This document shows positions 22,667-31,469 of a stretch of 64,000 nt of DNA, piece after piece. How positions within the stretch are numbered: position 1 is the stretch's first letter; each line of letters opens with the position of its first letter. The stretch lies in the NCBI GenBank assembly GCA_028710605.1, contig JAQTTU010000012.1, forward strand, positions 1 through 64,000. The letters run 5' to 3'. Both the position numbers and the translations under genes were made by a program. This stretch comes from Sideroxydans sp. (lineage in GTDB: Bacteria > Pseudomonadota > Gammaproteobacteria > Burkholderiales > Gallionellaceae). Under the pieces are notes generated by a model, which was not told the origin of the DNA, ran no database searches, and was given only the letters and a program-made list of their open reading frames with translations.

Positions 22667-25185
22667 ACCGACCGTTTGTCCCGCTGGTTGATGCACAGGA
22701 TGCCGAAATATTCGGAGCCAAGGCGGCGACGCTGGCGCGCATGCTCGCTGCCGGTTTCGCTGTGCCGACAGGTTTCGCCATTCCTGCTCACGGCCTGCGC
22801 GCGCATCTGCAACGCGCGACGACCCCAGAAAAAATTGGCGACACATCACTGGCTGCGGCACTGCAAAACGCCCTGCGCGAAATTGCCTGCGGCGATGCCG
22901 TATATGCCGTGCGCAGTTCGGCCATCGGCGAAGATTCCGCCGACCATTCCTTCGCCGGACAACTCGACAGCCTGCTCAACGTGCGCGGCGAGCAGCAACT
23001 CGCGGCGGCGGTGGCGGCGGTGTGGTCGTCATTGTGGACTGCGCGCTGCCTGCACTACCAGCAATTGCGCGGGGTCAAACTCGACAGCATGGGGGTCATC
23101 GTGCAACGGCAGGTCGATGCGCGTCACGCCGGCGTGATGTTCACCCGCGCGCCTTCGGACATGCACGGCGGACAACCCGCGCTCATCATCGAATATTGCA
23201 ACGGGCTGGGCGAGGGGCTGGTCGCGGGCGAAGTCGATCCGGGGCGCATCCTGCTCGATTTGCCGCGCGGCGATGTGGTGTCGCACGAGGCGGGCGAGGA
23301 CACTGCCAGCCGTCTCGACGAGCGCGACATCACCGCCTTGTTCGAGCAGGCCACGCTGCTCGAACAACATTTCGGCCAGCCGCTGGATATCGAATGGGCG
23401 ATTGATATAAGCGGCAAACTCTGGCTGCTGCAAGCGCGCCCGATCACCGCGACGGCCAGCACTTCGCGCCGTGCAACCTGGACCAACGCCAACATTGCCG
23501 AGAATTTTCCCGAGCCCGTTTCGCCGTTTCTCTACTCCATCGTGCGGCGCGGTTACGCGGCTTATTTCCGCAATCTCGGTTTGGGCTTCGGCATGTCGCG
23601 CCGCCGCATCGCGGCGATGGACGATGCGCTGGAACACATCGTCGGCGTGCACGGCGGCCGCCTGTATTACAACCTGAGCAACATCCACACCCTGATCTCG
23701 CTGGCTCCCAGCGGACGCTGGCTAACGCGCGCCTTCAACGATTTCGTCGGCGCGGCGCAATTCCCGCCGCCGCAAAACCTGCCCGCGCAAAGTCGGCTCG
23801 AACAGGGAGTGGAACTGTTGCGCGTGGCCGCTTTGACCACTTGGCGTTACCTCAACGTGCAGCGCGGATTGCTGCGTTTTGAAACCACTGTCGATACGTT
23901 TTGCGCGCGCACCCGCCAGTCCGATTTGGCGGCCATGACCTCCGCAGAACTGCGCGAATGCCTGCGCGGATTTCTGGAAATCCGTCTGCGCAAATGGAAC
24001 GATGCCGCGCTCGCCGACACGGCGGCGATGGTGTGTTACGGCCTGTTGCAGCGCCAGTTGCGGCGCTGGTTGCCGGGCACAGACAACAGCAATTTGCACA
24101 ACGATCTGCTGGTCGGTTTGCCCGGTCTGGCCAGCCACGCGCCGGTGGAAAAACTGTGGCTGTTGTCGCGTCAAATCCGCGCCGATCAAGCGCTGGCGCA
24201 ACTCTTCGCCGCACACGACAGCGCGACGATAGCGCAACAACTTGAGGAACAAGCGCGCTTTGCCGCCTTCCGCCAGGCCTTGCAGGACTATCTGGAACAC
24301 TGGGGTTTCCGCAGTTCCGGCGAATTGATGCTGACCCGCCCCAGCCCCGAAGAAGACCCGGGCCAGACGCTGGCATTGCTGCGCAGTTACGCCGCGCTGG
24401 AAGCGCCGTCGCCGCAACAGCAACTGGCGGAACAAGCCGCGTTGCGCGAAGCGGCGACGCGCGAAGTTTGCGACAGGTTGCCGTTCTTGCGCGCCCGACT
24501 GTTCACCCGTTTGCTCGCGGCGACTCAGGGAGCCATCCGCTTGCGCGAACGCGCGCGGCAGAAGCAGGCAAAGCTTTACGTGCGCCTGCGCCACATCGTG
24601 TTGAGCATCGGGCAGCAGTTGGTCGCAGCGGGAACACTGCAACACGCCGATGACGCGATGTATCTGGAATACGAAGAACTCGATGCGCTGCTCGCCGGGC
24701 ACGCCATGTATCCCTACGACATTGGCGCGCAAATTCGGCAGCGGCGCGAGGCGCAAACGCAACTGGCCGCCATGACTCCGCCGGATAATTTTGAACTCGC
24801 TCAGGGTGAATATCTGCCGCCGCACACTACCCTGTCCGCCGCGCCGGATGCCGCCAACGATAGCCAGCGATTGCATGGCACCGGCGCATGCGGCGGACGC
24901 ATCGTGGCCAATGCGGTGGTGCTGGCCGATGCCTCCGAGGCCGACCGCATGCGGCAGGGCGACATCGTGGTCACGCGCCAGACCGATCCCGGCTGGGCGT
25001 GCGTGTTTTTTCTGGCGAAAGGGCTGGTGGTCGAGCGCGGCGGCATGCTGTCGCACGGCGCGATCATCGCGCGCGAACTGGGCATTCCCGCCGTGGTCGG
25101 CGTGCGCGATGCCACGCGCCGCATCGCCAGCGGCAGCCGGGTAGCCATCGACGGAGGGCGCGGTGTCGTTGACATCCTTTCCTGA
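22663..25185 (+). CDS. PEP-synthase/rifampin-phosphotransferase-like dikinase
   Basis: The start is a TTG at 22663 with AGGAGG six bases upstream, overlapping the previous stop. The 840-residue protein has an N-terminal PPDK ATP-grasp domain (about 1-270; KAATLARMLAAGFAVPTGF, YAVRSSAIGEDSADHSFAGQ, LWLLQARPIT). A long helical middle domain (about 280-740) and a C-terminal swivelling domain with the phosphorylated histidine H798 (GGMLSHGAIIAREL) follow. There is no C-terminal PEP/pyruvate barrel. This layout is that of rifampin phosphotransferase, where the middle domain binds the acceptor. It probably transfers a phosphate from ATP to an unknown alcohol acceptor. Confidence 0.82.
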   Translation: MNRPFVPLVDAQDAEIFGAKAATLARMLAAGFAVPTGFAIPAHGLRAHLQRATTPEKIGDTSLAAALQNALREIACGDAVYAVRSSAIGEDSADHSFAGQLDSLLNVRGEQQLAAAVAAVWSSLWTARCLHYQQLRGVKLDSMGVIVQRQVDARHAGVMFTRAPSDMHGGQPALIIEYCNGLGEGLVAGEVDPGRILLDLPRGDVVSHEAGEDTASRLDERDITALFEQATLLEQHFGQPLDIEWAIDISGKLWLLQARPITATASTSRRATWTNANIAENFPEPVSPFLYSIVRRGYAAYFRNLGLGFGMSRRRIAAMDDALEHIVGVHGGRLYYNLSNIHTLISLAPSGRWLTRAFNDFVGAAQFPPPQNLPAQSRLEQGVELLRVAALTTWRYLNVQRGLLRFETTVDTFCARTRQSDLAAMTSAELRECLRGFLEIRLRKWNDAALADTAAMVCYGLLQRQLRRWLPGTDNSNLHNDLLVGLPGLASHAPVEKLWLLSRQIRADQALAQLFAAHDSATIAQQLEEQARFAAFRQALQDYLEHWGFRSSGELMLTRPSPEEDPGQTLALLRSYAALEAPSPQQQLAEQAALREAATREVCDRLPFLRARLFTRLLAATQGAIRLRERARQKQAKLYVRLRHIVLSIGQQLVAAGTLQHADDAMYLEYEELDALLAGHAMYPYDIGAQIRQRREAQTQLAAMTPPDNFELAQGEYLPPHTTLSAAPDAANDSQRLHGTGACGGRIVANAVVLADASEADRMRQGDIVVTRQTDPGWACVFFLAKGLVVERGGMLSHGAIIARELGIPAVVGVRDATRRIASGSRVAIDGGRGVVDILS

Positions 25186-25789
25186 AGAGTTGGCCGCCTG
25201 GGCGCTTACCCGTCTGGCCATGGTGCGCGTCGTCTTGCTGTGGCTGGCGCTGTCACTCAGCCTCCAGTTTATTGCGCACGAATTTTTCACCGCTGCGGCA
25301 ATCACCGGCGCTTTGCTGGCGGCACTGCTGATTATCCAGTTTCGCTTGTGGGACGACCTCGCCGACCGCGCCTACGATGCCGCGCTGCACCCGCACAGAG
25401 TATTGGTGAACACGCCCTATTTACGCAGCTTCCGGCTGGTGTGCATCGTGCTCGCGCTGCCTGTCGCCAACGTGTTGCTCATCCACGGTCTGGATCATTT
25501 GCTGGTGTATGCCGCGCTGCTGGCCGCGATGTCCGCGCTGTATGCCGTTCGCGCAAATGCGCTGTCACGTCTGCTTCGCGCGCATCTGGTGCTACTCAAA
25601 TATCCGGTGTTCATCTGGCTGTGCGCGTGGAATGTCGGCGAAGGAAAATGGTTGCCGTTTGCCATCGGCATGTATCTCGCGCTGTGTTTGTTCGAGATCG
25701 CCAGCGATGCCGCTTTGCGCACAGGCACGAGTTGGCGTTGGCTAGCGGCCATCGAGATTTCCGCATGCGTTGCACTGTTCATTTTTTGA
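25163..25789 (+). CDS. UbiA-family prenyltransferase-like membrane protein
   Basis: The start is a GTG at 25163 with GGAGG five bases upstream, inside the end of the dikinase gene. The 208-residue membrane protein has about six hydrophobic helices. The first aspartate-rich motif is RLWDDLADRAYD (D64, D65, D68, D72), as in UbiA enzymes that bind Mg-diphosphate. A second, weaker motif lies near EIASDAA. It is short for the family (usually about 290 residues), so one or two helices may be missing. It likely transfers a prenyl or other lipid diphosphate-activated group. Confidence 0.7.
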   Translation: MSLTSFPEELAAWALTRLAMVRVVLLWLALSLSLQFIAHEFFTAAAITGALLAALLIIQFRLWDDLADRAYDAALHPHRVLVNTPYLRSFRLVCIVLALPVANVLLIHGLDHLLVYAALLAAMSALYAVRANALSRLLRAHLVLLKYPVFIWLCAWNVGEGKWLPFAIGMYLALCLFEIASDAALRTGTSWRWLAAIEISACVALFIF

Positions 25790-25805
25790 TAAAGGATGTC
25801 GCCCA

Positions 25806-26756
25806 ATGCTACCCGCTCAACCGCCCGCCCAAGCTTTTGAAAACGTCACGTGTTACCAGTGCGGCAGCAGCGCAACCCGTGCGCTGCTGCAGGGACAGGA
25901 CGATCTGACCGGCAAGCCGGGACATTTCCAGTTCGTCACTTGCGAGCAGTGCGGGCTGTCGTTCCAGCAGCCGCGCCTGACGCTGGAAAATATCAAACCG
26001 TATTACGACGACGAGTACATCGCCCACCGCAAGAAAACGGATTGGGGCTGGCTCACGCCGTTCTACCTGAAAGCCATGCGCCGCCACGATCTCGCCAAGC
26101 TGGCGCTGGTGGACCGGTATGTGGCGCTGCATGCGCAGAGCAAGGTGCTCGACATCGGTTGCGGCGCGGCGACTTTTTTGCAGGAACTGGTGGCGCGCGA
26201 TCGCGTGCAGGCCTGCGGAGTGGACTTCAAAAATCTCGCGCATTTGCCCGGCTTCGACCAGATTGATTTCCGTTGCGGCCTGCTGGCCGAGCAGCAATTT
26301 GCCGGACAGCGTTTCGACCTGATTACGATGTGGCATTTTCTCGAACACGATTACGATCCGATCAACACGCTGCAACGCTGCCGCGATTTGCTTTCCGATG
26401 ATGGCCGCTTGGTAATCGAGGTGCCGCGTCTGGATAGCCTGAGTTACCGCCTATATCACGAGCGCTGGCCCGGGCTGCAAGCGCCGCAGCACACGCTGCT
26501 GTTCAGCCGCGACAGCCTGTTAAACATGGTTCGCAGCCAGGGGCTGAAAGTGGTGGAGTATTTGCCCTACGGCGCGTTTCCGCCGTATTTCTATCTGTTC
26601 ACCGGACTGGCGTTCAAGCTGCTCAAGGGGCGCGGCTTGAATCTGGATCGCGCCATCCTGCCGTATTTCCTCGGGCAGTTGTTGTGCGCGCCCGTGCTGC
26701 TGTTCCAGCGCCAACTAAATCTCGCCATGCAAACCGTGGTCTGCCAGCGCGCATGA
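25806..26756 (+). CDS. SAM-dependent methyltransferase with N-terminal zinc ribbon
   Basis: The start is the ATG at 25806 with AAAGGA upstream. The 316-residue protein has an N-terminal CxxC...CxxC ribbon (CYQCG, CEQCG). A class I methyltransferase fold follows, with motif I VLDIGCGAATFLQEL, FDLITMWHFLEHDYDP and LSDDGRLVIEVP. The C-terminal part has hydrophobic patches (FPPYFYLFTGLAFKLL), which suggests membrane association. Zinc-ribbon methyltransferases of this type often modify sugars or secondary metabolites. Its acceptor is unknown. The stop overlaps the next start (ATGA). Confidence 0.85.
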   Translation: MLPAQPPAQAFENVTCYQCGSSATRALLQGQDDLTGKPGHFQFVTCEQCGLSFQQPRLTLENIKPYYDDEYIAHRKKTDWGWLTPFYLKAMRRHDLAKLALVDRYVALHAQSKVLDIGCGAATFLQELVARDRVQACGVDFKNLAHLPGFDQIDFRCGLLAEQQFAGQRFDLITMWHFLEHDYDPINTLQRCRDLLSDDGRLVIEVPRLDSLSYRLYHERWPGLQAPQHTLLFSRDSLLNMVRSQGLKVVEYLPYGAFPPYFYLFTGLAFKLLKGRGLNLDRAILPYFLGQLLCAPVLLFQRQLNLAMQTVVCQRA

Positions 26757-27499
26757 GCAGGGCGCGTTTCGTTCTTGGCTTGCGCATCTTCGCCACGCTG
26801 TTGCTGATGAGTGTGTGCGCCCTGTCGATGCTGGCCGTGGCGGCTGTCACGCTGTTCCGCCTGCGGCGGTTTTATAGCGAGCGCATTGCGGCTCCTTTCG
26901 CCAAACTCGTATTGAAGCTTTGGGGAATACGCATCCGGCTTCACACACTGTCGCCGTTTCCCGCCGGGCAGGCGGTGTATATCTCCAACCACACTTCCAC
27001 CATTGACCTGTTCGCGCTGCTCGCGCTGGGGCTGCCGAACGCGCGCTTTTTTCTCAGCGGCTATTTGCGCAAACTGCTGCCGCTGGGATTGATCGGCTAT
27101 CTGATCGGCATCTTCTGGACCGTGCCGCAAACTTTCCCGGAACGGCGGCGCGAAATTTTCCGTTGCGCCGCAAACACATTGCAGCGCAGCAAGGAGTCGG
27201 TGTATCTGAGCCCCGAAGGCGAACGCATCACCACGGGCGAGATCGGCCATTTCAACAAGGGCGCATTCCATCTCGCGCTCAGCCTGCGCGCGCCCATCGT
27301 GCCGCTGTTCATCGCCATTCCGCCCGCCATCAATCCGGGGCGCGGGCTCGCCGCCGCGCCGGGAATCATCGACGTTTACGTGCATGAAGCGATCCCCACC
27401 GGCGACTGGCAACTGGCCGATTTGCTCGCGCACAAAGAAGCGGTGCGCCAGCGTTTTGTGGAATGGCATCGCGCCTGCCAAAGCGGAGCGGCGGCATGA
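26753..27499 (+). CDS. PlsC-like 1-acylglycerol-3-phosphate O-acyltransferase
   Basis: The 248-residue protein has an N-terminal membrane helix (about 7-35) and the acyltransferase motif H80-x4-D85 in ISNHTSTIDLF. A block III-like VYLSPEGERITTGEIGHFNKG and APIVPLFIAIPP follow. These are features of PlsC-type enzymes that acylate lysophosphatidate or related alcohols. Both ends overlap neighbours by 4 bp. Because housekeeping plsC is normally elsewhere, this is probably a pathway-specific acyltransferase. Confidence 0.85.
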   Translation: MSRARFVLGLRIFATLLLMSVCALSMLAVAAVTLFRLRRFYSERIAAPFAKLVLKLWGIRIRLHTLSPFPAGQAVYISNHTSTIDLFALLALGLPNARFFLSGYLRKLLPLGLIGYLIGIFWTVPQTFPERRREIFRCAANTLQRSKESVYLSPEGERITTGEIGHFNKGAFHLALSLRAPIVPLFIAIPPAINPGRGLAAAPGIIDVYVHEAIPTGDWQLADLLAHKEAVRQRFVEWHRACQSGAAA

Positions 27500-29916
27500 A
27501 ACCTTCGCCGCACGCCGACACTCTGCTGGATTCAGCCATCAACCCGGATGGCATGGCCTCCACCGCAAACACCGTGTTTCTCACCGGAGCCACCGGTTTC
27601 CTCGGCGCGCAAGTGCTCGCCGAATTGCTGCTGTTTACCGGCTGTGACGTGATCTGTCTGGTGCGCGCCGATAGCGACGAGCTTGCCGCACAACGCCTCG
27701 CCGCTGCACTGGAGGCAACAGGCCGCGCCTGTCCCGACACCGCCGCTCGCGTCATCGCGTTGCGCGGCGATGTGTCCGCCGCCAACTTCGGCCTGGATGA
27801 TGGCGCTTTCGATGCGCTTGCGAATAGCGTCGGGCAGATCATCCACTGCGCCGCCGAAGTGAGCTGGATCAAATCCTATTCGCGCCTGCGCGGCAGCCAC
27901 ATCAACGGCACGCTGAACGCGATACGGCTGGCTTGCCGGTGCACGCTCAAACCGCTGCATTTCATTTCCACGCTGGCGGTTTGTTATGTGCCGGGCGGGC
28001 CGGAAACGGTGGATGAAACGACGGATATGTCGCCCCATCTGGAGCACATTCCGCTCGGCTACGCGCAAGCCAAGTGCGTGTCCGAAACGCTGTTGCGCCA
28101 GGCCGCGCAGCGCGGTCTGCCGGTTTCCATTTTGCGTTGCGGTCTGATCTGCGGCGACAGCGTCAGCGGCAATTCCAACCACGATGATCTGGTGTCGCGC
28201 CTGCTGCGCGGCGCGGTGCAAAGCGGCATCGCCGCCGATGTGGATTGGGGGCTGGACTGCGTGCCGGTGAACACGGTGGCGCAAGCCGTGCGCACGTTGG
28301 TGGAGGATAGGCACTGCGGCTTGCGCGTGCTGCATCTGCATCACGACGAGCCGCGACTGTGGCGCGAGATGGCGCTGTGGTTGCGTCTGAACGGATATGC
28401 CGTGAATCTGGTTGCGCTGGATGAATGGCTGGCGATGGTGGGCGACCACCGTGGCGGACGCGCGCCCGACCTGCATGTGTTGCGCCACTTTTTTCTTGCC
28501 CGTCCCGCGCAAATGGGCGGACGCAGTTTGACCGAGTTGTATTTGGAATCGCGCAGGCGCTGCATCAACTCGGCGGCCTCTTACGAATATTTTGCGCGGC
28601 ACGGACTGAGCATCCCGCGTCTGAACGCGCCGCTGCTCAACCGCTATCTGGCGCGCTACCAACAGCAAGGATTTCTGCCCCAACGCAATGCGGTTCACTT
28701 CGCGCAAACTGATGGCAGTCGCGCGCGCGCCGTTGAAAACAGTTTGCGCAACGCCCTGCACGCGCCGCTGCTAAAGCTGACTGAATTCCGCGCGACACCT
28801 CTTTGCGGCAGCGGCGTGTTGAGCGAACTGAGCACCATCAGCAGCGGCGGCAATGCCGGATTGTGGCGCTGCCATATCGAGTACCGGCACACACCGGGCG
28901 ATGCTGTGGAGCAGCAACAAGGCGTGCTCAAGTTAAGATCGACAGCGGATGAACAGGATGCCGCCACGCTGGCCGTGGCGGCGCTTTGCTCGCCGACGCT
29001 GGCCGCCGCATTTCAAACGCATCTGCAATGCCTGCCAACCCGCAACGGCCTCGCGCGCGAACTCGCCATCGCCGCCAGCAGCGACAATCGGCTCACGCGC
29101 CACATGCCGCGTTCGCTCGCCGTCATCGCGCAAAGCGCTGCGTCGCACGGCGGGTTCATCGAGGAATATCTGGAAGATGTTGACCTGATGGATTCGGCGA
29201 ACAGCACGGAGTTGTGGCGCGACGAACACATCGCGGCGGCAGTGCACGGGCTGGGGCAGATACATGCGGTGTGGTACCGGCGCGAAGATGAGTTGTTGCG
29301 CCAACCCTGGCTCGCTCCCGGCGCAAACGATTTCCGCAAAATGCATTCTTTGTGGCGCGAGCTGGCCGCGTTTTCGGCAACGCGTTTCGGCGAAGACATG
29401 CGCACCATCCAGTATGAACTCATCAACGATCTGGATCACTGGCAGGCGCAATGGGCCAGCGCGCCGCGCACGCTGATCCACCATGATTTCAACCCGCGCA
29501 ATCTGGCCTTCCGCCGCAGCCCGCAAGGCGCACAGCTTTGCGCTTACGATTGGGAACTGGCAACCATAGGCCTGCCGCAATACGATCTGGCCGAACTGCT
29601 GTACTTCGTCCTGCCCGCCGCCGCAACGCCCCACGAGATACAACGCTGGATAGATTTGCACCGTCGCTGTCTGGAAGAGGCTTCTGGAATCTCCATCGCG
29701 CAGGATGAATGGCAAAGCGGATTCACCCTCGCCCTGCGCCAATACCTGATGTGCCGCCTGCCGCTGTACGCCATGATAGACCGCTTCCAAGCGCAACCGT
29801 TTCTGTCAACAGTCGTGGCGAACTGGCTGCGGCTGCATCGTTTTGCTGAAGGCAAATCGGGCGAGGTTTGTAGCGTGGAAAATGAAACGTGCCCACCCGA
29901 CTCGACTCAAGTTTGA
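27496..29916 (+). CDS. Fusion of thioester-reductase-type SDR and APH-like kinase
   Basis: The 806-residue protein starts at an ATG overlapping the acyltransferase stop. Residues about 25-400 are a thioester-reductase/male-sterility-type NAD(P) domain: TGATGFLG (30-37), IIHCAAEVSW, the Y189-x3-K193 catalytic pair (YAQAK) and ISTLAV. Residues about 440-790 resemble an aminoglycoside/choline kinase: HHDFNPRN with catalytic D664, and YDWE with metal-binding D685. No carrier-protein domain is present. It could reduce an acyl thioester or CoA ester to an aldehyde or alcohol and phosphorylate the product, but both substrates are inferred. The C-terminal tail after about 785 is repeat-influenced. 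Confidence 0.82.
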   Translation: MKPSPHADTLLDSAINPDGMASTANTVFLTGATGFLGAQVLAELLLFTGCDVICLVRADSDELAAQRLAAALEATGRACPDTAARVIALRGDVSAANFGLDDGAFDALANSVGQIIHCAAEVSWIKSYSRLRGSHINGTLNAIRLACRCTLKPLHFISTLAVCYVPGGPETVDETTDMSPHLEHIPLGYAQAKCVSETLLRQAAQRGLPVSILRCGLICGDSVSGNSNHDDLVSRLLRGAVQSGIAADVDWGLDCVPVNTVAQAVRTLVEDRHCGLRVLHLHHDEPRLWREMALWLRLNGYAVNLVALDEWLAMVGDHRGGRAPDLHVLRHFFLARPAQMGGRSLTELYLESRRRCINSAASYEYFARHGLSIPRLNAPLLNRYLARYQQQGFLPQRNAVHFAQTDGSRARAVENSLRNALHAPLLKLTEFRATPLCGSGVLSELSTISSGGNAGLWRCHIEYRHTPGDAVEQQQGVLKLRSTADEQDAATLAVAALCSPTLAAAFQTHLQCLPTRNGLARELAIAASSDNRLTRHMPRSLAVIAQSAASHGGFIEEYLEDVDLMDSANSTELWRDEHIAAAVHGLGQIHAVWYRREDELLRQPWLAPGANDFRKMHSLWRELAAFSATRFGEDMRTIQYELINDLDHWQAQWASAPRTLIHHDFNPRNLAFRRSPQGAQLCAYDWELATIGLPQYDLAELLYFVLPAAATPHEIQRWIDLHRRCLEEASGISIAQDEWQSGFTLALRQYLMCRLPLYAMIDRFQAQPFLSTVVANWLRLHRFAEGKSGEVCSVENETCPPDSTQV

Positions 29917-30027
29917 TTCCCTCTCCCGTCTGCGGAAAAAGAGAGCAGAACAACATCACGCCAAGGCAGGAAACACGGCCATCTCCATCTAGTGCATGAC
30001 GCGGATCGCCTATTGATGCGCTTCTCC
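29914..30027. repeat. Composite repeat: CCCTCTCCC hairpin plus CCTATTGACGGGC element
   Basis: GATTCCCTCTCCCGTCTGCG, then GGAAACACGGCCATCTCCAT and GATCGCCTATTGATGCGC. It is a diverged copy of the composite at 20793. The two copies bracket the seven-gene lipid-like cluster. Confidence 0.75.
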
Positions 30028-30056
30028 ACGATGCCGGGTTTCAAAATTTGAAATTT

Positions 30057-30953
30057 TCACCCCCTCGGATGATGTTTGTGATGCAGCGCCTTCAACCGCT
30101 CCCGTGCCACATGCGTATAAATCTGCGTCGTTGAAATATCCGAATGCCCGAGCAGCATCTGCACCACGCGCAAGTCCGCGCCGTGGTTGAGCAGGTGGGT
30201 GGCGAAGGCGTGGCGCAGGGTGTGCGGCGACAGGGGTTTGTGCAGGCCGCCGTGTTTGGCGTGTTTTTTGATGAGGTACCAGAACATCTGGCGCGTCATG
30301 CCTTCGCCTCTGTGGGTGACGAACAGCGCGTCGGTGACCTGCCCCGCAAGCAAGGCAGGACGGGCATCTGCGAGGTAGCGTTTGACCCAGTCCAGCGCTT
30401 CTTCGCCCAGCGGCACGAGGCGTTCTTTGCTGCCTTTGCCCATCACGCGCGCCACACCCATGTCCAGGCTGACTTGCGCCACGCTGAGGCCGACCAGTTC
30501 GGACACGCGCAGGCCGCTGGCGTACAGCACTTCCAGCATGGTGCGGTCGCGCATGCCGAGCGCGGTTTCCACATCCGGCGCATTCAGCAGCAACTCGACA
30601 TCTTCTTCGGTGAGGCTCTTGGGCAGGCTGCGCGGCAGTTTGGGTGAGGCGATCTGCAAAGTGGGATCAACGGTGATTTTGTTCTGGCGCAGCAGGTAGC
30701 GAAACAGGCGCTTGAGGCTAGAGATGGCGCGCGAGGTGGATGTGGATTTGGCTTTTTCGCCGCTCACCAGATGCGCTAAAAAACCCTGAATGTCGGCGTG
30801 GGTGGTGTCCGCCAGGGCGCATTCACGCTGCTTCTCCAGCCAGTCGGCGAATTTGTTCAGGTCGCGCCGGTAGCTTTCCAGCGTGTTGCGCGACAAGCCG
30901 TCTTCCAGCCAGAGGGCATCGCTGAATTCGTCGAGGAGGTCAGCGTTGTTCAT
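30057..30953 (-). CDS. xerD: Tyrosine recombinase XerD
   Basis: The 298-residue protein has the XerC/D layout: N-terminal SAM-like domain (DALWLEDGLSRNTLESYRRD) and a catalytic domain with YASGLRVSELVGL, PHTLRHAFATHLLNHGADLR, LGHSDISTTQIYTHV and the C-terminal tyrosine. With XerC it resolves chromosome dimers at dif. It is chromosomal housekeeping rather than a phage integrase, given the full-length match to XerD and the absence of att-type flanks. Its start overlaps ogt by 14 bp on the same strand, so the two are cotranscribed. Confidence 0.93.
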   Translation of the reverse strand: MNNADLLDEFSDALWLEDGLSRNTLESYRRDLNKFADWLEKQRECALADTTHADIQGFLAHLVSGEKAKSTSTSRAISSLKRLFRYLLRQNKITVDPTLQIASPKLPRSLPKSLTEEDVELLLNAPDVETALGMRDRTMLEVLYASGLRVSELVGLSVAQVSLDMGVARVMGKGSKERLVPLGEEALDWVKRYLADARPALLAGQVTDALFVTHRGEGMTRQMFWYLIKKHAKHGGLHKPLSPHTLRHAFATHLLNHGADLRVVQMLLGHSDISTTQIYTHVARERLKALHHKHHPRG

Positions 30954-31401
30954 GCATCAGCAACCAGCGCTTGATGTCGAGCGCATCGTTGTCCGCGCGA
31001 TGCATGAAACCACCCAGCCCCGCTTTGCTCACCACGCGATGGCAGGGAATGACCACGGGGATGGGATTGTTGCCGCAGGCTTGGCCGACGGCGCGCGGGC
31101 TTGAATTCAAATCTTTGGCGAGATCGCCATAGCTGCGCACTTGACCGAGCGGAATGGCTTGCATCGCTTGCCACACTTTGCGCTGGTGTTGCGTGCCGTC
31201 GAGCTTGAGCGGCAGATCGAAGCAGAAATCCGCATCGGCGAAATACTCATCCAGTTGCCTGCATACTTCCGAGGCCAGCGCGTTGCGCGGAGCCAACGCG
31301 GGAGTGTCCGCCGGGATGAATTCGATCCCCAGCAACACCTCCTCCGTGCAGCGGATGCCGAGCTTGCCAAACGGTGCGGTGATGATCGCTTGATAGTCCA
31401 T
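30940..31401 (-). CDS. ogt: Methylated-DNA-protein cysteine methyltransferase (Ogt/MGMT)
   Basis: The 153-residue protein has the active-site motif PCHRVV within NPIPVVIPCHRVVSKAGLGG, and KVWQAMQAIPLGQVRSYGDL of the helix-turn-helix. It repairs O6-alkylguanine by irreversible transfer to the cysteine. I prefer the ATG at 31401, as the longer reading runs into the rplS terminator region. It lacks the Ada N-terminal domain. Confidence 0.92.
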   Translation of the reverse strand: MDYQAIITAPFGKLGIRCTEEVLLGIEFIPADTPALAPRNALASEVCRQLDEYFADADFCFDLPLKLDGTQHQRKVWQAMQAIPLGQVRSYGDLAKDLNSSPRAVGQACGNNPIPVVIPCHRVVSKAGLGGFMHRADNDALDIKRWLLMHEQR

Positions 31402-31422
31402 ACGGACATGATAGCGGAAATA

Positions 31423-31451
31423 AAAAACGGGAGCCTGAGCTCCCGTTTTCT
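31423..31451 (-). terminator. Rho-independent terminator of the rpsP-rplS operon
   Basis: On the reverse strand AAAACGGGAGC-TCAG-GCTCCCGTTTTTTA forms an 11-bp stem followed by a T run, 19 bp after the rplS stop codon. Confidence 0.9.
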
Positions 31452-31469
31452 TTGCCACACAATCGCTGT

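Noticed and set aside
22079-25789. Complete archaeal ether-lipid pathway
   Set aside because: No glycerol-1-phosphate dehydrogenase or GGGP synthase is seen, and a PlsC acyltransferase is present, so a true archaeal lipid pathway is not supported.
30057-30953. Tyrosine recombinase as a phage or island integrase
   Set aside because: Length and motifs are those of XerD, it is in an operon with ogt, and no att-like repeats or phage genes are nearby.
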